Shown: piece after piece, positions 1 through 9,016 of the stretch
How the letters are laid out: the number at the start of each line of letters is the position of its first letter
Position numbering within the stretch: position 1 is the first letter of the stretch
Assembly: GCF_900142715.1 (NCBI RefSeq)
Contig: NZ_FRBX01000001.1
Span: forward strand, 1,054,001-1,118,000
Length of the DNA: 64,000 nucleotides
Source: Flavobacterium pectinovorum
GTDB lineage: Bacteria; Bacteroidota; Bacteroidia; Flavobacteriales; Flavobacteriaceae
Direction of reading: 5' to 3'
Position numbers and translations under genes: made by a program
Notes under the pieces: model-generated
What the model saw: only the letters and a program-made list of their open reading frames with translations
Told to the model about the DNA's origin: nothing
Databases searched by the model: none

Positions 1-79
1 GTTTTAGATTTAGCTGTAAAATTAGACAAGTTTTATGCTAATTAGCGATAAAAATAATTCGTGTAGATTCGTGAAATTC

Positions 80-262
80 GTGGCGTATTTAACCGCCAAG
101 TTCGCCAAGTTTTCTATTCACTACAATATTTTACCACAGAGTGGAAGAGGAAAAAACACAAAGTTCGCAAAGCTTTTTCAATATGTAGCTTTGCGAACTT
201 TGCTTTCTTTATAAGATAAAACTTTGCGTTCTTTGCGTAAAACCTTTGCGCTCTTTGCGGTA
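80..262. repeat. Intergenic GCAAAG-type repeat tract
   Basis: The gap after the first gene's 3' end is filled with variants of TTCGCAAAG / CTTTGCG in both orientations, so that the transcript would fold on itself. The same family occurs near 9.8, 22.0, 36.1 and 37.7 kb. Nothing coding is seen in it. Confidence 0.7.
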
Positions 263-271
263 AAAAAGACT

Positions 272-1297
272 TTATCCCTTACGAACCAAAGGAATAACTT
301 TTGTTCCAATGAATTCTATGGCGCTCATTAATTGATTGTGCGTAAGTCCCGCGTTATCCATTTGAAAGGTAAATCTCGAAATACCTCCAAGCGATTCGCT
401 ATGAGTTAAAATTTTCTCGGCAACACGTTCCGGACTTCCCACAACTAAAACGCCTTTATCGTCAATTAAGCCATCAAATTTATCTTTTGTTACAGGTGGC
501 CAGCCGCGTTCCAGTCCTAATTTTGTCCAAAGTTCGGCATAACCCGGATAATATTCTTCAATTGCTTTTTCGGTAGATCCCGAAACATAACCCGGAGAAT
601 GCAAACCTACTTTTAATTCTTCCGGTTTATAACCTGCTGCTTTTCCGGCTTCGCGATATAAATCGATCAACGGACGAAAACGATACGTTTGTCCGCCAAT
701 AACTGCCACCATTAAAGGCAAACCAAGCGATCCCGCACGTACAAAAGATTCGGGAGTTCCGCCAACGCCAAGCCATATTGGTAATTTTTCCTGTAAGGCT
801 CTTGGGTAAACAGGCAGGTTGTTTATTGCAGGACGGAATTTTCCTGACCAGCTTACAAATTCATTGTCGCGAATTTGTAATAACAACTCTAATTTTTCTT
901 TAAAAAGAGCATCATAATCATTTAGATTAAATCCGAAAAGGGGATAAGCTTCAATAGAAGATCCGCGGCCTACGACGATTTCGGCTCTTCCTTTTGAAAC
1001 TAAATCTAAAGTAGCAAATTCCTGATAAACCCTAACCGGATCTGCAGCGCTTAAAACACTTACAGCACTTGCCAATCGTATGTTTTTTGTTCGCGCAGCC
1101 GCCGCACTCAATATTACAGCTGTAGCCGAATCTAAAAATTCTTTTTTATGATGTTCTCCAATTCCAAAAACATCAAGGCCCACCTGATCGGCAAGCTCAA
1201 TTCTTTGAAGCAATTGCTCCATAGCATCAACACTACTAAGCGTATTATTGTCGCCATACATTGCCGAAGCAAAACTGTCTATTCCTATTTCTATCAT
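272..1297 (-). CDS. LLM-class flavin-dependent oxidoreductase (luciferase-like monooxygenase)
   Basis: The 341-residue protein is full length for the bacterial luciferase-like (F420/FMN) family. It starts MIEIGIDSFAS and carries the family signatures GEHHKKEF near residue 47, a VGRGSS segment near 108 and a LGVGGTPES segment near 175, which line the flavin site in this fold. Members are cytosolic TIM-barrel oxidoreductases whose substrates vary widely, so the reaction cannot be named from sequence. The gene stands alone on the minus strand. An inverted repeat separates it from the larger upstream gene. Confidence 0.85.
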   Translation of the reverse strand: MIEIGIDSFASAMYGDNNTLSSVDAMEQLLQRIELADQVGLDVFGIGEHHKKEFLDSATAVILSAAAARTKNIRLASAVSVLSAADPVRVYQEFATLDLVSKGRAEIVVGRGSSIEAYPLFGFNLNDYDALFKEKLELLLQIRDNEFVSWSGKFRPAINNLPVYPRALQEKLPIWLGVGGTPESFVRAGSLGLPLMVAVIGGQTYRFRPLIDLYREAGKAAGYKPEELKVGLHSPGYVSGSTEKAIEEYYPGYAELWTKLGLERGWPPVTKDKFDGLIDDKGVLVVGSPERVAEKILTHSESLGGISRFTFQMDNAGLTHNQLMSAIEFIGTKVIPLVRKG

Positions 1298-1323
1298 TTA
1301 GTAAAGATATTAAATTCTCTTTT

Positions 1324-1386
1324 AAACACGAATTTCACTAATTAACACAAATTTAAATTAGTGAAAATTAGTGAAATTTGTGTTTT
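1324..1386. terminator. Inverted repeat, probable terminator
   Basis: A 20-bp arm containing CACGAATTTCACTAATT at 1324-1343 pairs with AATTAGTGAAATTTGTG at 1367-1386 with one wobble. It lies just downstream of the sorting-domain protein gene (minus strand) and can end its transcript. It belongs to the dispersed ATTAGTGAAATT repeat family also seen near 47.35 kb. Confidence 0.5.
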
Positions 1387-1393
1387 ATAAATG

Positions 1394-4318
1394 CTACTGT
1401 TTCACAATATGAATAGCTTTACTGCTTTCATTATTTTTAATGAAATAGACTCCCGAAGCCTGATCAGAGATGTTAATCAGATTTCCTTTTCCTTCCTGAA
1501 TTTTAGCTCCAGAAGAGGAATAAATTTTCCATTCCATTTCCTTTGAGAGATGATAAACTCCTGTTGAAGGATTCGGGAAAACGATTACTTTTTTTGAATC
1601 TTCTGATGGGAAATCAACATCAAGAGTACAACTATGAACCATATAAGTAATCTCTTTTTTGTTATTTCCTGCTGTATTAGTCACGGTTAAAGAAACGGTT
1701 TTGTCGCCTTCTGTGCCATATAATACAGTATGTGGACCAACACCTGTTGCGGTTGTTGGTGTTGCATTTTCGCCAAAATTCCAGAGATAAGTATCAACTG
1801 TGCCAATCGAAACAGAGGTAAAAGTAACCGCAGTATTGATACATCCCATTGATTGATTAACTTCAAAATCAGCAACCGGAGTTGTTGCATTTCCTGATAA
1901 TGAAAATTCCATTTTGTTGACATTGACATCGGCTTCGTCAAACCAAAGCGTGATCACATGAACGCCCTGAGTTAACGGAATATTTGGTATTGTTACCGTT
2001 TGCCATGCCTGAAAACCGGTTGTATTAGGAACCGCAAATTGACCGGAAACATTTACGCCGTCAACTTCAATATGAAGTGCTTTATTATTGTATGGCGTTG
2101 CAACTCTTAGTTTTACGTCATAATTTCCGGTTGTGTTTACTTTTGCTGTATATTTAAGCCATTCGTTTTTAGCTACATACGAAATATTAAATCCGCCTTC
2201 GTTACAAACTTCGGTTCCTACGCCGTCTCCTGCTCTGTAAGCCATGTCTCCACCGCCATTACTGTCAAAAAAAGCAGAAGGTCCAATATCATAGTTTTCA
2301 GCTTCAATAAGTCCTGGAATTTGTGCAATTAATCCTTGGTATGGTGCAGAAGGAAGCGCTGTTGCTGTATAAAATGCGGTATAAGTTATGGTTCCCGTTA
2401 CTGGTGCCTGAAAAGTCTGGTTTACAGTTCCGCCCTGGCTCCAATGATCAAAATCATATCTAATATTACCAACATATTGTGGAGTTGGCGCATTAAGGGT
2501 TTGTAGTTTTGCATTGGCCACAACTTGTTTGGTCGAAGGTGCAGTAACCGGTTTTTGATTGAATTCTAAATTAAGTAATGCTGGAGAACTTGTTACGGTA
2601 ACATCAACCAAATTGGGTTTTATGTCAACAAATTTTGTTGCTGTTAAGCCGTTGCTGTCGGTTACTTTTACGGTAAACCTGTACCAAACGTTTGGTGTTT
2701 TTTCACCTTGATTAGATGCCACAAAAGTTCCTGATTTCACCCCTTGCGGGCTTGCACCGGGATGTGAATGTCCGGCTCCGGGAATATCTTCGTGAAAAAG
2801 ATCCATACTCCATGAAAAAGCACTGGCAGGCAATACGCCATCTTCTATATCGGTTGCTGTAGCTTCAAAATTAACAACATCATCAGCATTCCATTTTAGG
2901 GTGGCTAACGGAAATTTAAGATCTACGGTTGGTGTATTACTAAACGGTGTTACCGTAAGTGTTGCCGGATTACTCGTTACGTTTCCTGCAGTATTAGTTA
3001 CAATAACTTTGTATTGTCCTGTATTTGCATTGGTTACATTTGTAATCGTATAACTGGCAGCCGTTGCTCCGTTGATATTTACATTATTAAATTGCCATTG
3101 ATACGTTTGTCCCACGCCGCTTGCCGTAACATTAAAAGTTACAGGATACGTTTCCATTATGGTTTGCGATTGCGGATGATTGACAATTGTTGGTGCTGCC
3201 GTTTCGATATAATCCAGTTTGATTAAAGAACCGTTATTTCCGTAAGCGCAGTAATAAATATAACCGTCGTTGCCTAACATCATTCCAAGTGCCTGCTGTT
3301 GCGGAGCTTCATAAAATTCGGTAGAAACAGGATCTTCAACATTGGGATCAAAAGACCGAATGGCATTTCGAACAAAATCCTTAATGATAAATTTGCCTGC
3401 AAGATTAGGATAACGCGGCGTTGTTGGGTTGTATAAAAGTCCGTTTGTTAATGCATTTCCAATAGTTCCGGTTCCGTAAGTAAATATGGGATTGGTAAAC
3501 AAATTCGTTTCCGTTTGTTTTCCGTCACCACCCTGAGGATGGCCCCAGGCATAATTGCGAATCGTTGGATTGCTGATTTCGTTGATTTCTTCCCATGAAG
3601 TTCCAACATCCAAAACAAATAATTTATTGGCTGCTACATTTGGAACCAATCGCCATGGATTTCTAAAACCATACACCCAGATGCTTTGTCTTTGTATAGA
3701 ACCGCTACCGTAAAAAGGATTTCCGGGTGCTGGCAATCCGTTTTCTGTCAAACGTAAAATTTTTCCTTTATAAGTATCTAAATCCTGCGAGTTTGTATTT
3801 TGCTGACTATCACCAACAGTTACATACAAAAAACCGTTAAAGAATTTTAAATCTCCACCGTTGTGAAATCCGCCGCCAATAGGTTCCAGCAATAAAATTT
3901 CCTGTCTTCCTAAAACCTGATTGGCTGCATTGATTTGTATTCTTTCAATTCGGTGTCTGATTACACCTGCGTCATCAATAGAATAAAAAACATAAACATA
4001 ACCGTTTGTAGCAAAATCAGGATGAAGTGTAAGTCCAAGAAGTCCTTGTTCAGCATCTGTAACAGTAGTAACAGTAAAAACGGTTGAAACAGCATTGTTT
4101 TGAAAAACCTTGACGATTCCTGCTCTTTCAGCGATAAAAATTCGTCCGTCTGAAGATTGTTCTAATGACAAACCTTCTTTAATAACCGCCGTAGGAGCAA
4201 GGGTTTCTGTAATGTACTGGCAATTTGCCTGCCATGAAATCAGTAAAAAGAAAGCATAAATGAATAGCGGCTTCAATTTTTTCATCTGATTTAATCTAAG
4301 ATGTAAATTTTTTTTCAT
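1394..4318 (-). CDS. Secreted PQQ-dependent sugar dehydrogenase-like protein with Ig, CBM6-like, PKD and T9SS sorting domains
   Basis: The 974-residue protein has a signal peptide; M12 (coordinate 4285) is an alternative start that gives a cleaner one. Residues about 35-380 form a glucose/sorbosone dehydrogenase-type beta propeller (GLLGLTLHPDF, WVYGFRNPWR, WGHPQGGDG). Next come an Ig-like domain (about 385-470), a PKD/cadherin-like region, and a CBM6-like domain starting near IEAENYDIG and ending near WFDEADVNVNKMEFS. A PKD domain (CINTAVTFTS to LTVTNTAGN) and a type IX sorting domain (VFPNPSTGVYHL, then ASGVYFIKN) follow. It is probably exported and surface-attached, where it may oxidise or bind polysaccharide sugars. 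The exact substrate is not visible. Confidence 0.85.
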   Translation of the reverse strand: MKKNLHLRLNQMKKLKPLFIYAFFLLISWQANCQYITETLAPTAVIKEGLSLEQSSDGRIFIAERAGIVKVFQNNAVSTVFTVTTVTDAEQGLLGLTLHPDFATNGYVYVFYSIDDAGVIRHRIERIQINAANQVLGRQEILLLEPIGGGFHNGGDLKFFNGFLYVTVGDSQQNTNSQDLDTYKGKILRLTENGLPAPGNPFYGSGSIQRQSIWVYGFRNPWRLVPNVAANKLFVLDVGTSWEEINEISNPTIRNYAWGHPQGGDGKQTETNLFTNPIFTYGTGTIGNALTNGLLYNPTTPRYPNLAGKFIIKDFVRNAIRSFDPNVEDPVSTEFYEAPQQQALGMMLGNDGYIYYCAYGNNGSLIKLDYIETAAPTIVNHPQSQTIMETYPVTFNVTASGVGQTYQWQFNNVNINGATAASYTITNVTNANTGQYKVIVTNTAGNVTSNPATLTVTPFSNTPTVDLKFPLATLKWNADDVVNFEATATDIEDGVLPASAFSWSMDLFHEDIPGAGHSHPGASPQGVKSGTFVASNQGEKTPNVWYRFTVKVTDSNGLTATKFVDIKPNLVDVTVTSSPALLNLEFNQKPVTAPSTKQVVANAKLQTLNAPTPQYVGNIRYDFDHWSQGGTVNQTFQAPVTGTITYTAFYTATALPSAPYQGLIAQIPGLIEAENYDIGPSAFFDSNGGGDMAYRAGDGVGTEVCNEGGFNISYVAKNEWLKYTAKVNTTGNYDVKLRVATPYNNKALHIEVDGVNVSGQFAVPNTTGFQAWQTVTIPNIPLTQGVHVITLWFDEADVNVNKMEFSLSGNATTPVADFEVNQSMGCINTAVTFTSVSIGTVDTYLWNFGENATPTTATGVGPHTVLYGTEGDKTVSLTVTNTAGNNKKEITYMVHSCTLDVDFPSEDSKKVIVFPNPSTGVYHLSKEMEWKIYSSSGAKIQEGKGNLINISDQASGVYFIKNNESSKAIHIVKQ

Positions 4319-4494
4319 AAGTTATTTTTAGTAGATTGTGGTAAAGGGGCAATCAAAATTAACATTTTTTTTACTACTAAACTTATTTTTTGTTTGATAA
4401 AGTATTTAGCTTGTGAATAGATGTAAAAGGCTAATAAATAATGGTTTATCCTTAAATAATTGCAAAATTTATTATTTATTTTTAAGATTTTTAA

Positions 4495-4502
4495 TAAATT
4501 TG
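4495..4502 (+). promoter_or_regulatory. Probable -7 promoter element of the desaturase gene
   Basis: TAAATTTG fits the Bacteroidota TANNTTTG element and lies 28 bp before the start codon. No good -33 TTTG is seen at the usual distance. Confidence 0.4.
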
Positions 4503-4530
4503 ATGTAAGAATTTCTATCCAATAACCATT

Positions 4531-5634
4531 ATGGAAAAATTAAAACGCCCGGTTTATCTAAAACCTGGTACTGATGATTTTTTTAAAATGCTGCAACGAG
4601 AAGTGAGAGAAACAGTTTTGAAAAATTCATTTTTGTACCGATTGAATATCATTAAGTCTATTGGACTTTTAGTACTCTTTTTTTTATTTTATACCTGTAT
4701 TCTGTTATTCGGTAAAAGCACACCTTTACTTTATAGCTTTTATATTTTGTGCGGTATAAACATGATTGTACTTTTTATCAATGCATTTCATGATGCGGCG
4801 CACGGAGCACTATTTAAAAAGCCAAAACATAACGAATGGTTTACTTACGCGTTAGAACTTTTTGGCAGTAATCATTGGCTTTGGATACGTCGCCATGTTG
4901 GTCTTCATCATGCGTATCCTAACGTTCCCGATTGGGATATTGATATTAAGCAAAGTGATATCATCAGGATTTTCCCCAACAGTCCGCTGTTCAATTACCA
5001 TAAATATCAGCATATTTATATGTGGTTTATTTATCCGTTGTATAGCCTAAATTGGATTTATATTCGCGATTTTAAGGACTTTTTTGGAAAGAAAGACAAT
5101 TATGTAAAGAAAGTAGTGGATCAAATTCCGAAAAAAGAAATCTATAAGTTATTCGCAGCAAAAGTATTCAATCTTATCTATTTGCTTTTTATTCCGATGC
5201 TGGTTTTAAATCAGCCTTGGTACGTTGTTTTAGGCGCCTGGTTTGCCATGCATTTATGCGGAAGCATGCTGGGAGTTGTAGCACTCGTATCTACACATGT
5301 TGACGAAGACGCCCATTTTCCCGTAACAGATGATGAAGGAAATCTATCTGCGAGCTGGGCCTTGCATCAAATGATTGTAACTAAGGATTTTAGTACAGAT
5401 AGTAAATTGGCTAACTTTTTATACGGCGGGTTCACGCATCATGTTGCACATCATCTTTTTCCGGGAGTTGGTCATACGTATTATCCTTATATTACGCCAA
5501 TTATAAGGCGTTACGCTCAGGAATATGATCTTCCTTATACTTCTTATCCTTTTTACCATGCGGTGCGTTCTCACTTTAGAATGCTAAAAAACAAAGGTGT
5601 AAAAGAAAATATTTTGATGACGGGAGAAATATAA
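4531..5634 (+). CDS. Membrane fatty acid desaturase
   Basis: This 367-residue membrane protein has the three histidine boxes of the di-iron desaturase/hydroxylase family: HDAAH at residues 87-91, HVGLHH at 122-127 and HHVAHH near 312, the last within a GFTHHVAHHLFPGVGHTYY context. Two hydrophobic hairpins separate the boxes. Members introduce double bonds into acyl-lipid or acyl-CoA chains at the inner membrane, often for membrane fluidity. There is no fused cytochrome b5 domain, so an external electron donor would be needed. The gene is monocistronic, converging on the deaminase gene only 7 bp away. Confidence 0.9.
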   Translation: MEKLKRPVYLKPGTDDFFKMLQREVRETVLKNSFLYRLNIIKSIGLLVLFFLFYTCILLFGKSTPLLYSFYILCGINMIVLFINAFHDAAHGALFKKPKHNEWFTYALELFGSNHWLWIRRHVGLHHAYPNVPDWDIDIKQSDIIRIFPNSPLFNYHKYQHIYMWFIYPLYSLNWIYIRDFKDFFGKKDNYVKKVVDQIPKKEIYKLFAAKVFNLIYLLFIPMLVLNQPWYVVLGAWFAMHLCGSMLGVVALVSTHVDEDAHFPVTDDEGNLSASWALHQMIVTKDFSTDSKLANFLYGGFTHHVAHHLFPGVGHTYYPYITPIIRRYAQEYDLPYTSYPFYHAVRSHFRMLKNKGVKENILMTGEI

Positions 5635-5641
5635 GCTCAAA

Positions 5642-6094
5642 TTATAAAGACAATTGTTTACATTCTTCTTCCAGAATTCCAAAAACAAGTGTCGGCGGTT
5701 TTTTCCATTTTTTAATAGTTTCATCTTTGAGTAAAGGATATTGCGAACTAAAACCACCAATATCTCCCGAAGCTAAACCAATAATGATCGTATTAATTTG
5801 GTGATGCCTAAGCACGTACGAACACATAATACAAGGTTCGTGTGTCGTGTACATAATGCAATCTGAAAGATCCGGAGTTTGAAGCAGCTTTCTGGCATTT
5901 CGAACAGCTTCAATTTCTGAATGAAAAGTAATGTCCTTAAATGTTTTTCCGCCTTCAATTCCTTCACCAACAATTTCACCATTTAGCACCAAAACAGAAC
6001 CAACCGGACTGTCGCCATTAAGTTTGGCCACTTTTGCAAGTTCAATGCATTTGTTCATGTAATATTCATGATTTTGATTTTTTCTTGGCTGCAT
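5642..6094 (-). CDS. Nucleoside/guanine deaminase-family protein (zinc-dependent cytidine deaminase fold)
   Basis: The 150-residue protein has the zinc site of the cytidine/deoxycytidylate deaminase superfamily: H58-x-E60 (FHSEIEAVRNA) and P87-C88-IM-C91 (EPCIMC). The tadA/guanine-deaminase branch is the closest by motif, with DSPVGSVLVLNGEIVGEG before the active site. Because the start is MQPRKNQNHEYYMNKCIELA and it stands alone, a small-molecule base deaminase is more likely than the tRNA enzyme, but both remain possible. Confidence 0.8.
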   Translation of the reverse strand: MQPRKNQNHEYYMNKCIELAKVAKLNGDSPVGSVLVLNGEIVGEGIEGGKTFKDITFHSEIEAVRNARKLLQTPDLSDCIMYTTHEPCIMCSYVLRHHQINTIIIGLASGDIGGFSSQYPLLKDETIKKWKKPPTLVFGILEEECKQLSL

Positions 6095-6146
6095 ACTACA
6101 AATTTAACCTAATATTCTAAACCTCACACACATTTTATCAATAAAA

Positions 6147-6178
6147 TTTGTTTTTATGTAGTTAACTACGTAGTTTTG
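6147..6178 (+). promoter_or_regulatory. Promoter of the GNAT-MarR operon with embedded palindromic operator
   Basis: TTTG (6147-6150), a 20-bp spacer and TAGTTTTG (6171-6178) make a textbook Bacteroidota promoter. The perfect palindrome GTAGTTAACTAC (6158-6169) sits inside the spacer. A repressor bound there would block RNA polymerase, and the MarR protein encoded second in the operon is the obvious candidate. Confidence 0.65.
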
Positions 6179-6200
6179 TATTGTAAAAAAAATAAAAGAT

Positions 6201-6689
6201 ATGAAACCGTTAATTATTCCCATCCAAAATGAATATTCAGAAGCTGCTATAGATTTAATATTAAACATTCAGCAGAAAGAATTTAATGTTCCTATTACCA
6301 TACAAGACCAGCCGGATTTATTAAATATAAAAGATTTTTATCATGCCGGAGGCGGAGGTTTTTGGGGCGCTTTTGTAAATGATGAATTGGTAGGAACTAT
6401 TGCTTTAATAAAGTTTAATGAAAAAGAAGCAGCCATTAGAAAAATGTTTGTAAAGAAAGAGTATCGCGGAAAAGAATTCTCGATTGCCCAAAAATTATTA
6501 GATACTTTAATTCAATATGCTAAAGAAAACGAAATTGATGACATATATTTGGGAACCATTTCTAAACTAGAAGCGGCTTTGCGTTTTTATGAGCGAAATC
6601 ATTTTGTAGCCATCGAACAGGAATTGCTTCCGGAGAAATTTCCGTTAATGAAACCAGACCATGTTTTCCGTCATTTACCTTTAAAATAA
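6201..6689 (+). CDS. GNAT-family N-acetyltransferase
   Basis: The 162-residue protein has the GNAT core: a GAFVNDELVGTIALI strand pair near residues 54-70, the acetyl-CoA loop region KMFVKKEYRGKEFSIAQKLL near 80-100, and the closing EAALRFYERNHF motif near 130. The substrate is unknown. It is the first gene of a two-gene operon with a MarR regulator 5 bp downstream, a pairing usually seen when the acetyltransferase detoxifies the compound that the regulator senses. That role is inferred. Confidence 0.8.
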   Translation: MKPLIIPIQNEYSEAAIDLILNIQQKEFNVPITIQDQPDLLNIKDFYHAGGGGFWGAFVNDELVGTIALIKFNEKEAAIRKMFVKKEYRGKEFSIAQKLLDTLIQYAKENEIDDIYLGTISKLEAALRFYERNHFVAIEQELLPEKFPLMKPDHVFRHLPLK

Positions 6690-6694
6690 GAAGA

Positions 6695-7180
6695 ATGAAT
6701 ATAATAGATGAATCAGGAATTTTAGCCCTTTCAACGCGATTGCAGCGCTTGAGCGAGCAATTGCGTAAAGACGGAGCTTTGCTTTATAAAGAATACGGAA
6801 TTGACTTTGAGCCGAAATGGTTTCCTGTAATCTATACATTATATCATAAAGAAGTTTTGAGCGTGGTTGAAATTGCCAACGAAATTGGTTACACACATCC
6901 TTCAACCATCAGTTTATTGAAAGAATTGGAAAAACAAAAACTCATTAAATCTAAAAAAGACAAAATCGACGAACGCAAAAGATTGCTTCAGTTAACTCCA
7001 AAAGGGCAGGAGCTTATCGAAAAAATGAAACCCGTCTGGTCTGTCATGACAAGCGTTTTAAGTGATATTGCTGATAACCAAAACAACTTACTTCAGGCTA
7101 TTAACGAAGCCGAAAACAAGATAGTGCATCAGAGTTTTTTGCAGCGGGCTTTGCAATTGAAGAGTGAGAAGGCACAATAA
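6695..7180 (+). CDS. MarR-family transcriptional regulator
   Basis: The 161-residue protein has a winged helix-turn-helix: helices around SVVEIANEIGYTHPSTISLLKEL (residues about 54-76) and a wing around KSKKDKIDERKRLLQLTPKG. MarR proteins are dimeric and usually repress their own operon until a small ligand binds. It follows the acetyltransferase by 5 bp. A fitting operator (GTAGTTAACTAC) lies within the operon promoter, so autorepression is likely. Confidence 0.85.
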   Translation: MNIIDESGILALSTRLQRLSEQLRKDGALLYKEYGIDFEPKWFPVIYTLYHKEVLSVVEIANEIGYTHPSTISLLKELEKQKLIKSKKDKIDERKRLLQLTPKGQELIEKMKPVWSVMTSVLSDIADNQNNLLQAINEAENKIVHQSFLQRALQLKSEKAQ

Positions 7181-7257
7181 ACTATTTTAAAATATTTATT
7201 TTTGTAAGTTTTGTATTATATTTTTTAAAAATATATTATCATTGCATAAAAAAAGCT

Positions 7258-7794
7258 TTGATAAATATTGAAAATTACGATACTACCTTTTCAATAAAAA
7301 ATTCTATTGTTCAATACCTTTTTGAAAGTTCTGGGCAAAAGAAGCTTATTAAGGGAGTTCAATATTCTAAATTTGAAACTAAGAGTGGAGAAACTGTATA
7401 TAATTTAGGTTTTGGAGATTATGATTCTGAAACCAAAGGAATATTTGATAGAAAAAGTAGTAATAATGGTGATGCAAGGAAGGTGTTTAATACAGTTTTG
7501 AATACAATTCCTAAATTTTTAAAAGAATTTCCAGATTTTCCCATTTTCATTCAAGGAAGTGATAGTCATAATTCATTTGAAGAAGAATGTAGAAGTTCTT
7601 GTTCTAAAAATTGTAATATAATTTGTAAAAATAAGGACAGAAGAATTAGAACATATATTCATTTTTTAGATAAAAAAATTAAAGTTTTTTCAAAAGATTA
7701 CACATTTTATGGATTTGATGAAAAGAAAAAAACGTTTGTTGAGTATGAACCCAAAAATAAATATACAGCAATACTCGTTTATAAGAAAAAATAG
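7258..7794 (+). CDS. DUF6934-like protein with Cys4 insertion, module copy 1
   Basis: This 178-residue protein has no function I recognise. It starts at TTG, and the paralogue at 21093 also starts at TTG after a similar GCATAAAAAAGC leader, which supports this start. Conserved blocks are FESSGQKKLIKGVQY, YNLGFGDYD, SNNGD, IQGSD and RRIR. Between GS and RRIR lies a CX3CX3CX3C cluster (C-RSS-C-SKN-C-NII-C) that the shorter third relative at 41801 lacks; it may bind metal. Its 57-residue partner follows 25 bp later. The fixed two-gene order in three copies suggests a paired system such as toxin-antitoxin, but that is inference. Confidence 0.7.
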   Translation: MINIENYDTTFSIKNSIVQYLFESSGQKKLIKGVQYSKFETKSGETVYNLGFGDYDSETKGIFDRKSSNNGDARKVFNTVLNTIPKFLKEFPDFPIFIQGSDSHNSFEEECRSSCSKNCNIICKNKDRRIRTYIHFLDKKIKVFSKDYTFYGFDEKKKTFVEYEPKNKYTAILVYKKK

Positions 7795-7819
7795 ATAATT
7801 TTGTATAATTCCAAGATTT

Positions 7820-7993
7820 ATGGTTATGAGAAACGAAGAAAAAATAGTGACAAAATTAAATGTAATCCCTATGTCTAAAGCTACTGAGAAGAGACTTTCT
7901 AAAGTTTTGGATGAAATTAAAGGGAAAGATTTATTTCCGGAAAAAACGGAATTTGCAAAAAAAACATTGCAAAACGTAAAATTACCCATGTAA
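7820..7993 (+). CDS. Small partner protein of module copy 1
   Basis: A 57-residue protein running MVMRNEEKIVTKLNVIPMSK to QNVKLPM; M3 (7826) is an alternative start. It closely matches the small gene at 21686: both share S-ATxK-xSKV-DEIKG-DLF and end in AKKTLQN and LP followed by M or I. It is basic and predicted helical. It always follows the 178-residue gene and is followed by a strong terminator. An antitoxin-like or regulatory role is possible but unproven. Confidence 0.65.
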   Translation: MVMRNEEKIVTKLNVIPMSKATEKRLSKVLDEIKGKDLFPEKTEFAKKTLQNVKLPM

Positions 7994-8011
7994 ATTCTTA
8001 GTTAAAATATA

Positions 8012-8042
8012 AAAAAAGCGATCTATTCGAGATCGCTTTTTT
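8012..8042 (+). terminator. Rho-independent terminator after module copy 1
   Basis: AAAAAAGCGATCT pairs perfectly with AGATCGCTTTTTT across the loop ATTCG, ending in a T run 19 bp after the small gene's stop codon. Confidence 0.85.
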
Positions 8043-8086
8043 CTTGATATTTGTAGAAATTATTTTAAGTAATACAATGCTTTTCA

Positions 8087-8935
8087 TTGAAAAAAATCCC
8101 AATATACAATCAAAGTCCCGAAGCCGTTGGCGGTATTTTTGTTGCCTATCATTCTGCTGAAGATTTAGCCGGTTTCGATGATAAATTAGAGGCACATCGG
8201 GATGATTTTTTTATATTTTTTGTACTTACCAAAGGACAGGCGGTCTTGAAATGTGATATGATTGATATCGAAATAAATCCTATTAATGTATTGATGATAA
8301 AACCGCTTCAAATTCATCACGGGCAGGATGGTTCAACAGACGCAGCGGGATATTATATAGGCGTAGCACCATTTCTTATTCCAAATAACTGTATTGAAAT
8401 TTTTCAGAATCTAAAAATTGCAGAACAACTCAATACAATTGATCCGGCGTACCGGGAAGAACTTTTAGATACCATTGATTTAATGCATCGTTCGTTTAAA
8501 AGCTCGAATCCTAATAGAACACAGATCATTAACGGTCTTTTTAATGCCTTAGTTTATAATTTAGCGAATATATATTCAGGCTCAAAAAATGAGGTAAAGG
8601 AATTAAAAAACCAATCAGGATTAATTTATGCCAATTTCAAAAAGCTGCTTTCAGAAAATAGTTTTTTGGAAAGCCCCTCTTATTTTGCAAAGAAATTAAA
8701 TATTACTACCTCACATTTAAATGATTGTGTAAAGGCTTCATCGGGAAAATCGGTTACGTACTGGCTGCAAAATGCTATGATTACTGAAGCACAAAGATTA
8801 TTGTATTATACTGAAAACGAAGTCAAAGAAATTGCTTTTATGTTAGGATTCGAAGATCATACTTACTTTTCAAGGTTATTTAAGAAAATTACGGGCGTAA
8901 CGCCACTTGCTTTTCGGAAAAAATTCCGTGAATAG
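8087..8935 (+). CDS. AraC-family transcriptional regulator
   Basis: The 282-residue protein has an N-terminal cupin-like sensor (PIYNQSP to IKPLQIHHG) and a C-terminal AraC double helix-turn-helix with SPSYFAKKLNITTSHLNDCVK and the family end motif YYTENEVKEIAFMLGFEDHTYFSRLFKKITGVTPLAFRKKF. The start is TTG at 8087; a nearby ATG at 8077 is out of frame. The ferric-siderophore reductase-like gene follows in the same direction, so it may control that gene, perhaps through the palindrome at 8981. Confidence 0.85.
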   Translation: MKKIPIYNQSPEAVGGIFVAYHSAEDLAGFDDKLEAHRDDFFIFFVLTKGQAVLKCDMIDIEINPINVLMIKPLQIHHGQDGSTDAAGYYIGVAPFLIPNNCIEIFQNLKIAEQLNTIDPAYREELLDTIDLMHRSFKSSNPNRTQIINGLFNALVYNLANIYSGSKNEVKELKNQSGLIYANFKKLLSENSFLESPSYFAKKLNITTSHLNDCVKASSGKSVTYWLQNAMITEAQRLLYYTENEVKEIAFMLGFEDHTYFSRLFKKITGVTPLAFRKKFRE

Positions 8936-8980
8936 TCCAATCATCTCCATTTGTTATGCAATGTATTTTTAATGTTTTAG

Positions 8981-8999
8981 TTTCAATTTTGAATTGAAA
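8981..8999 (+). promoter_or_regulatory. Candidate operator before the siderophore-interacting protein gene
   Basis: TTTCAATT-TTG-AATTGAAA is a perfect 8-bp inverted repeat ending 17 bp before the start codon, over the expected transcription start. It is not the same motif as the two TTTAGA palindromes at 42.45 and 43.24 kb. Confidence 0.4.
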
Positions 9000-9016
9000 T
9001 TTAAAACATAAAAATT

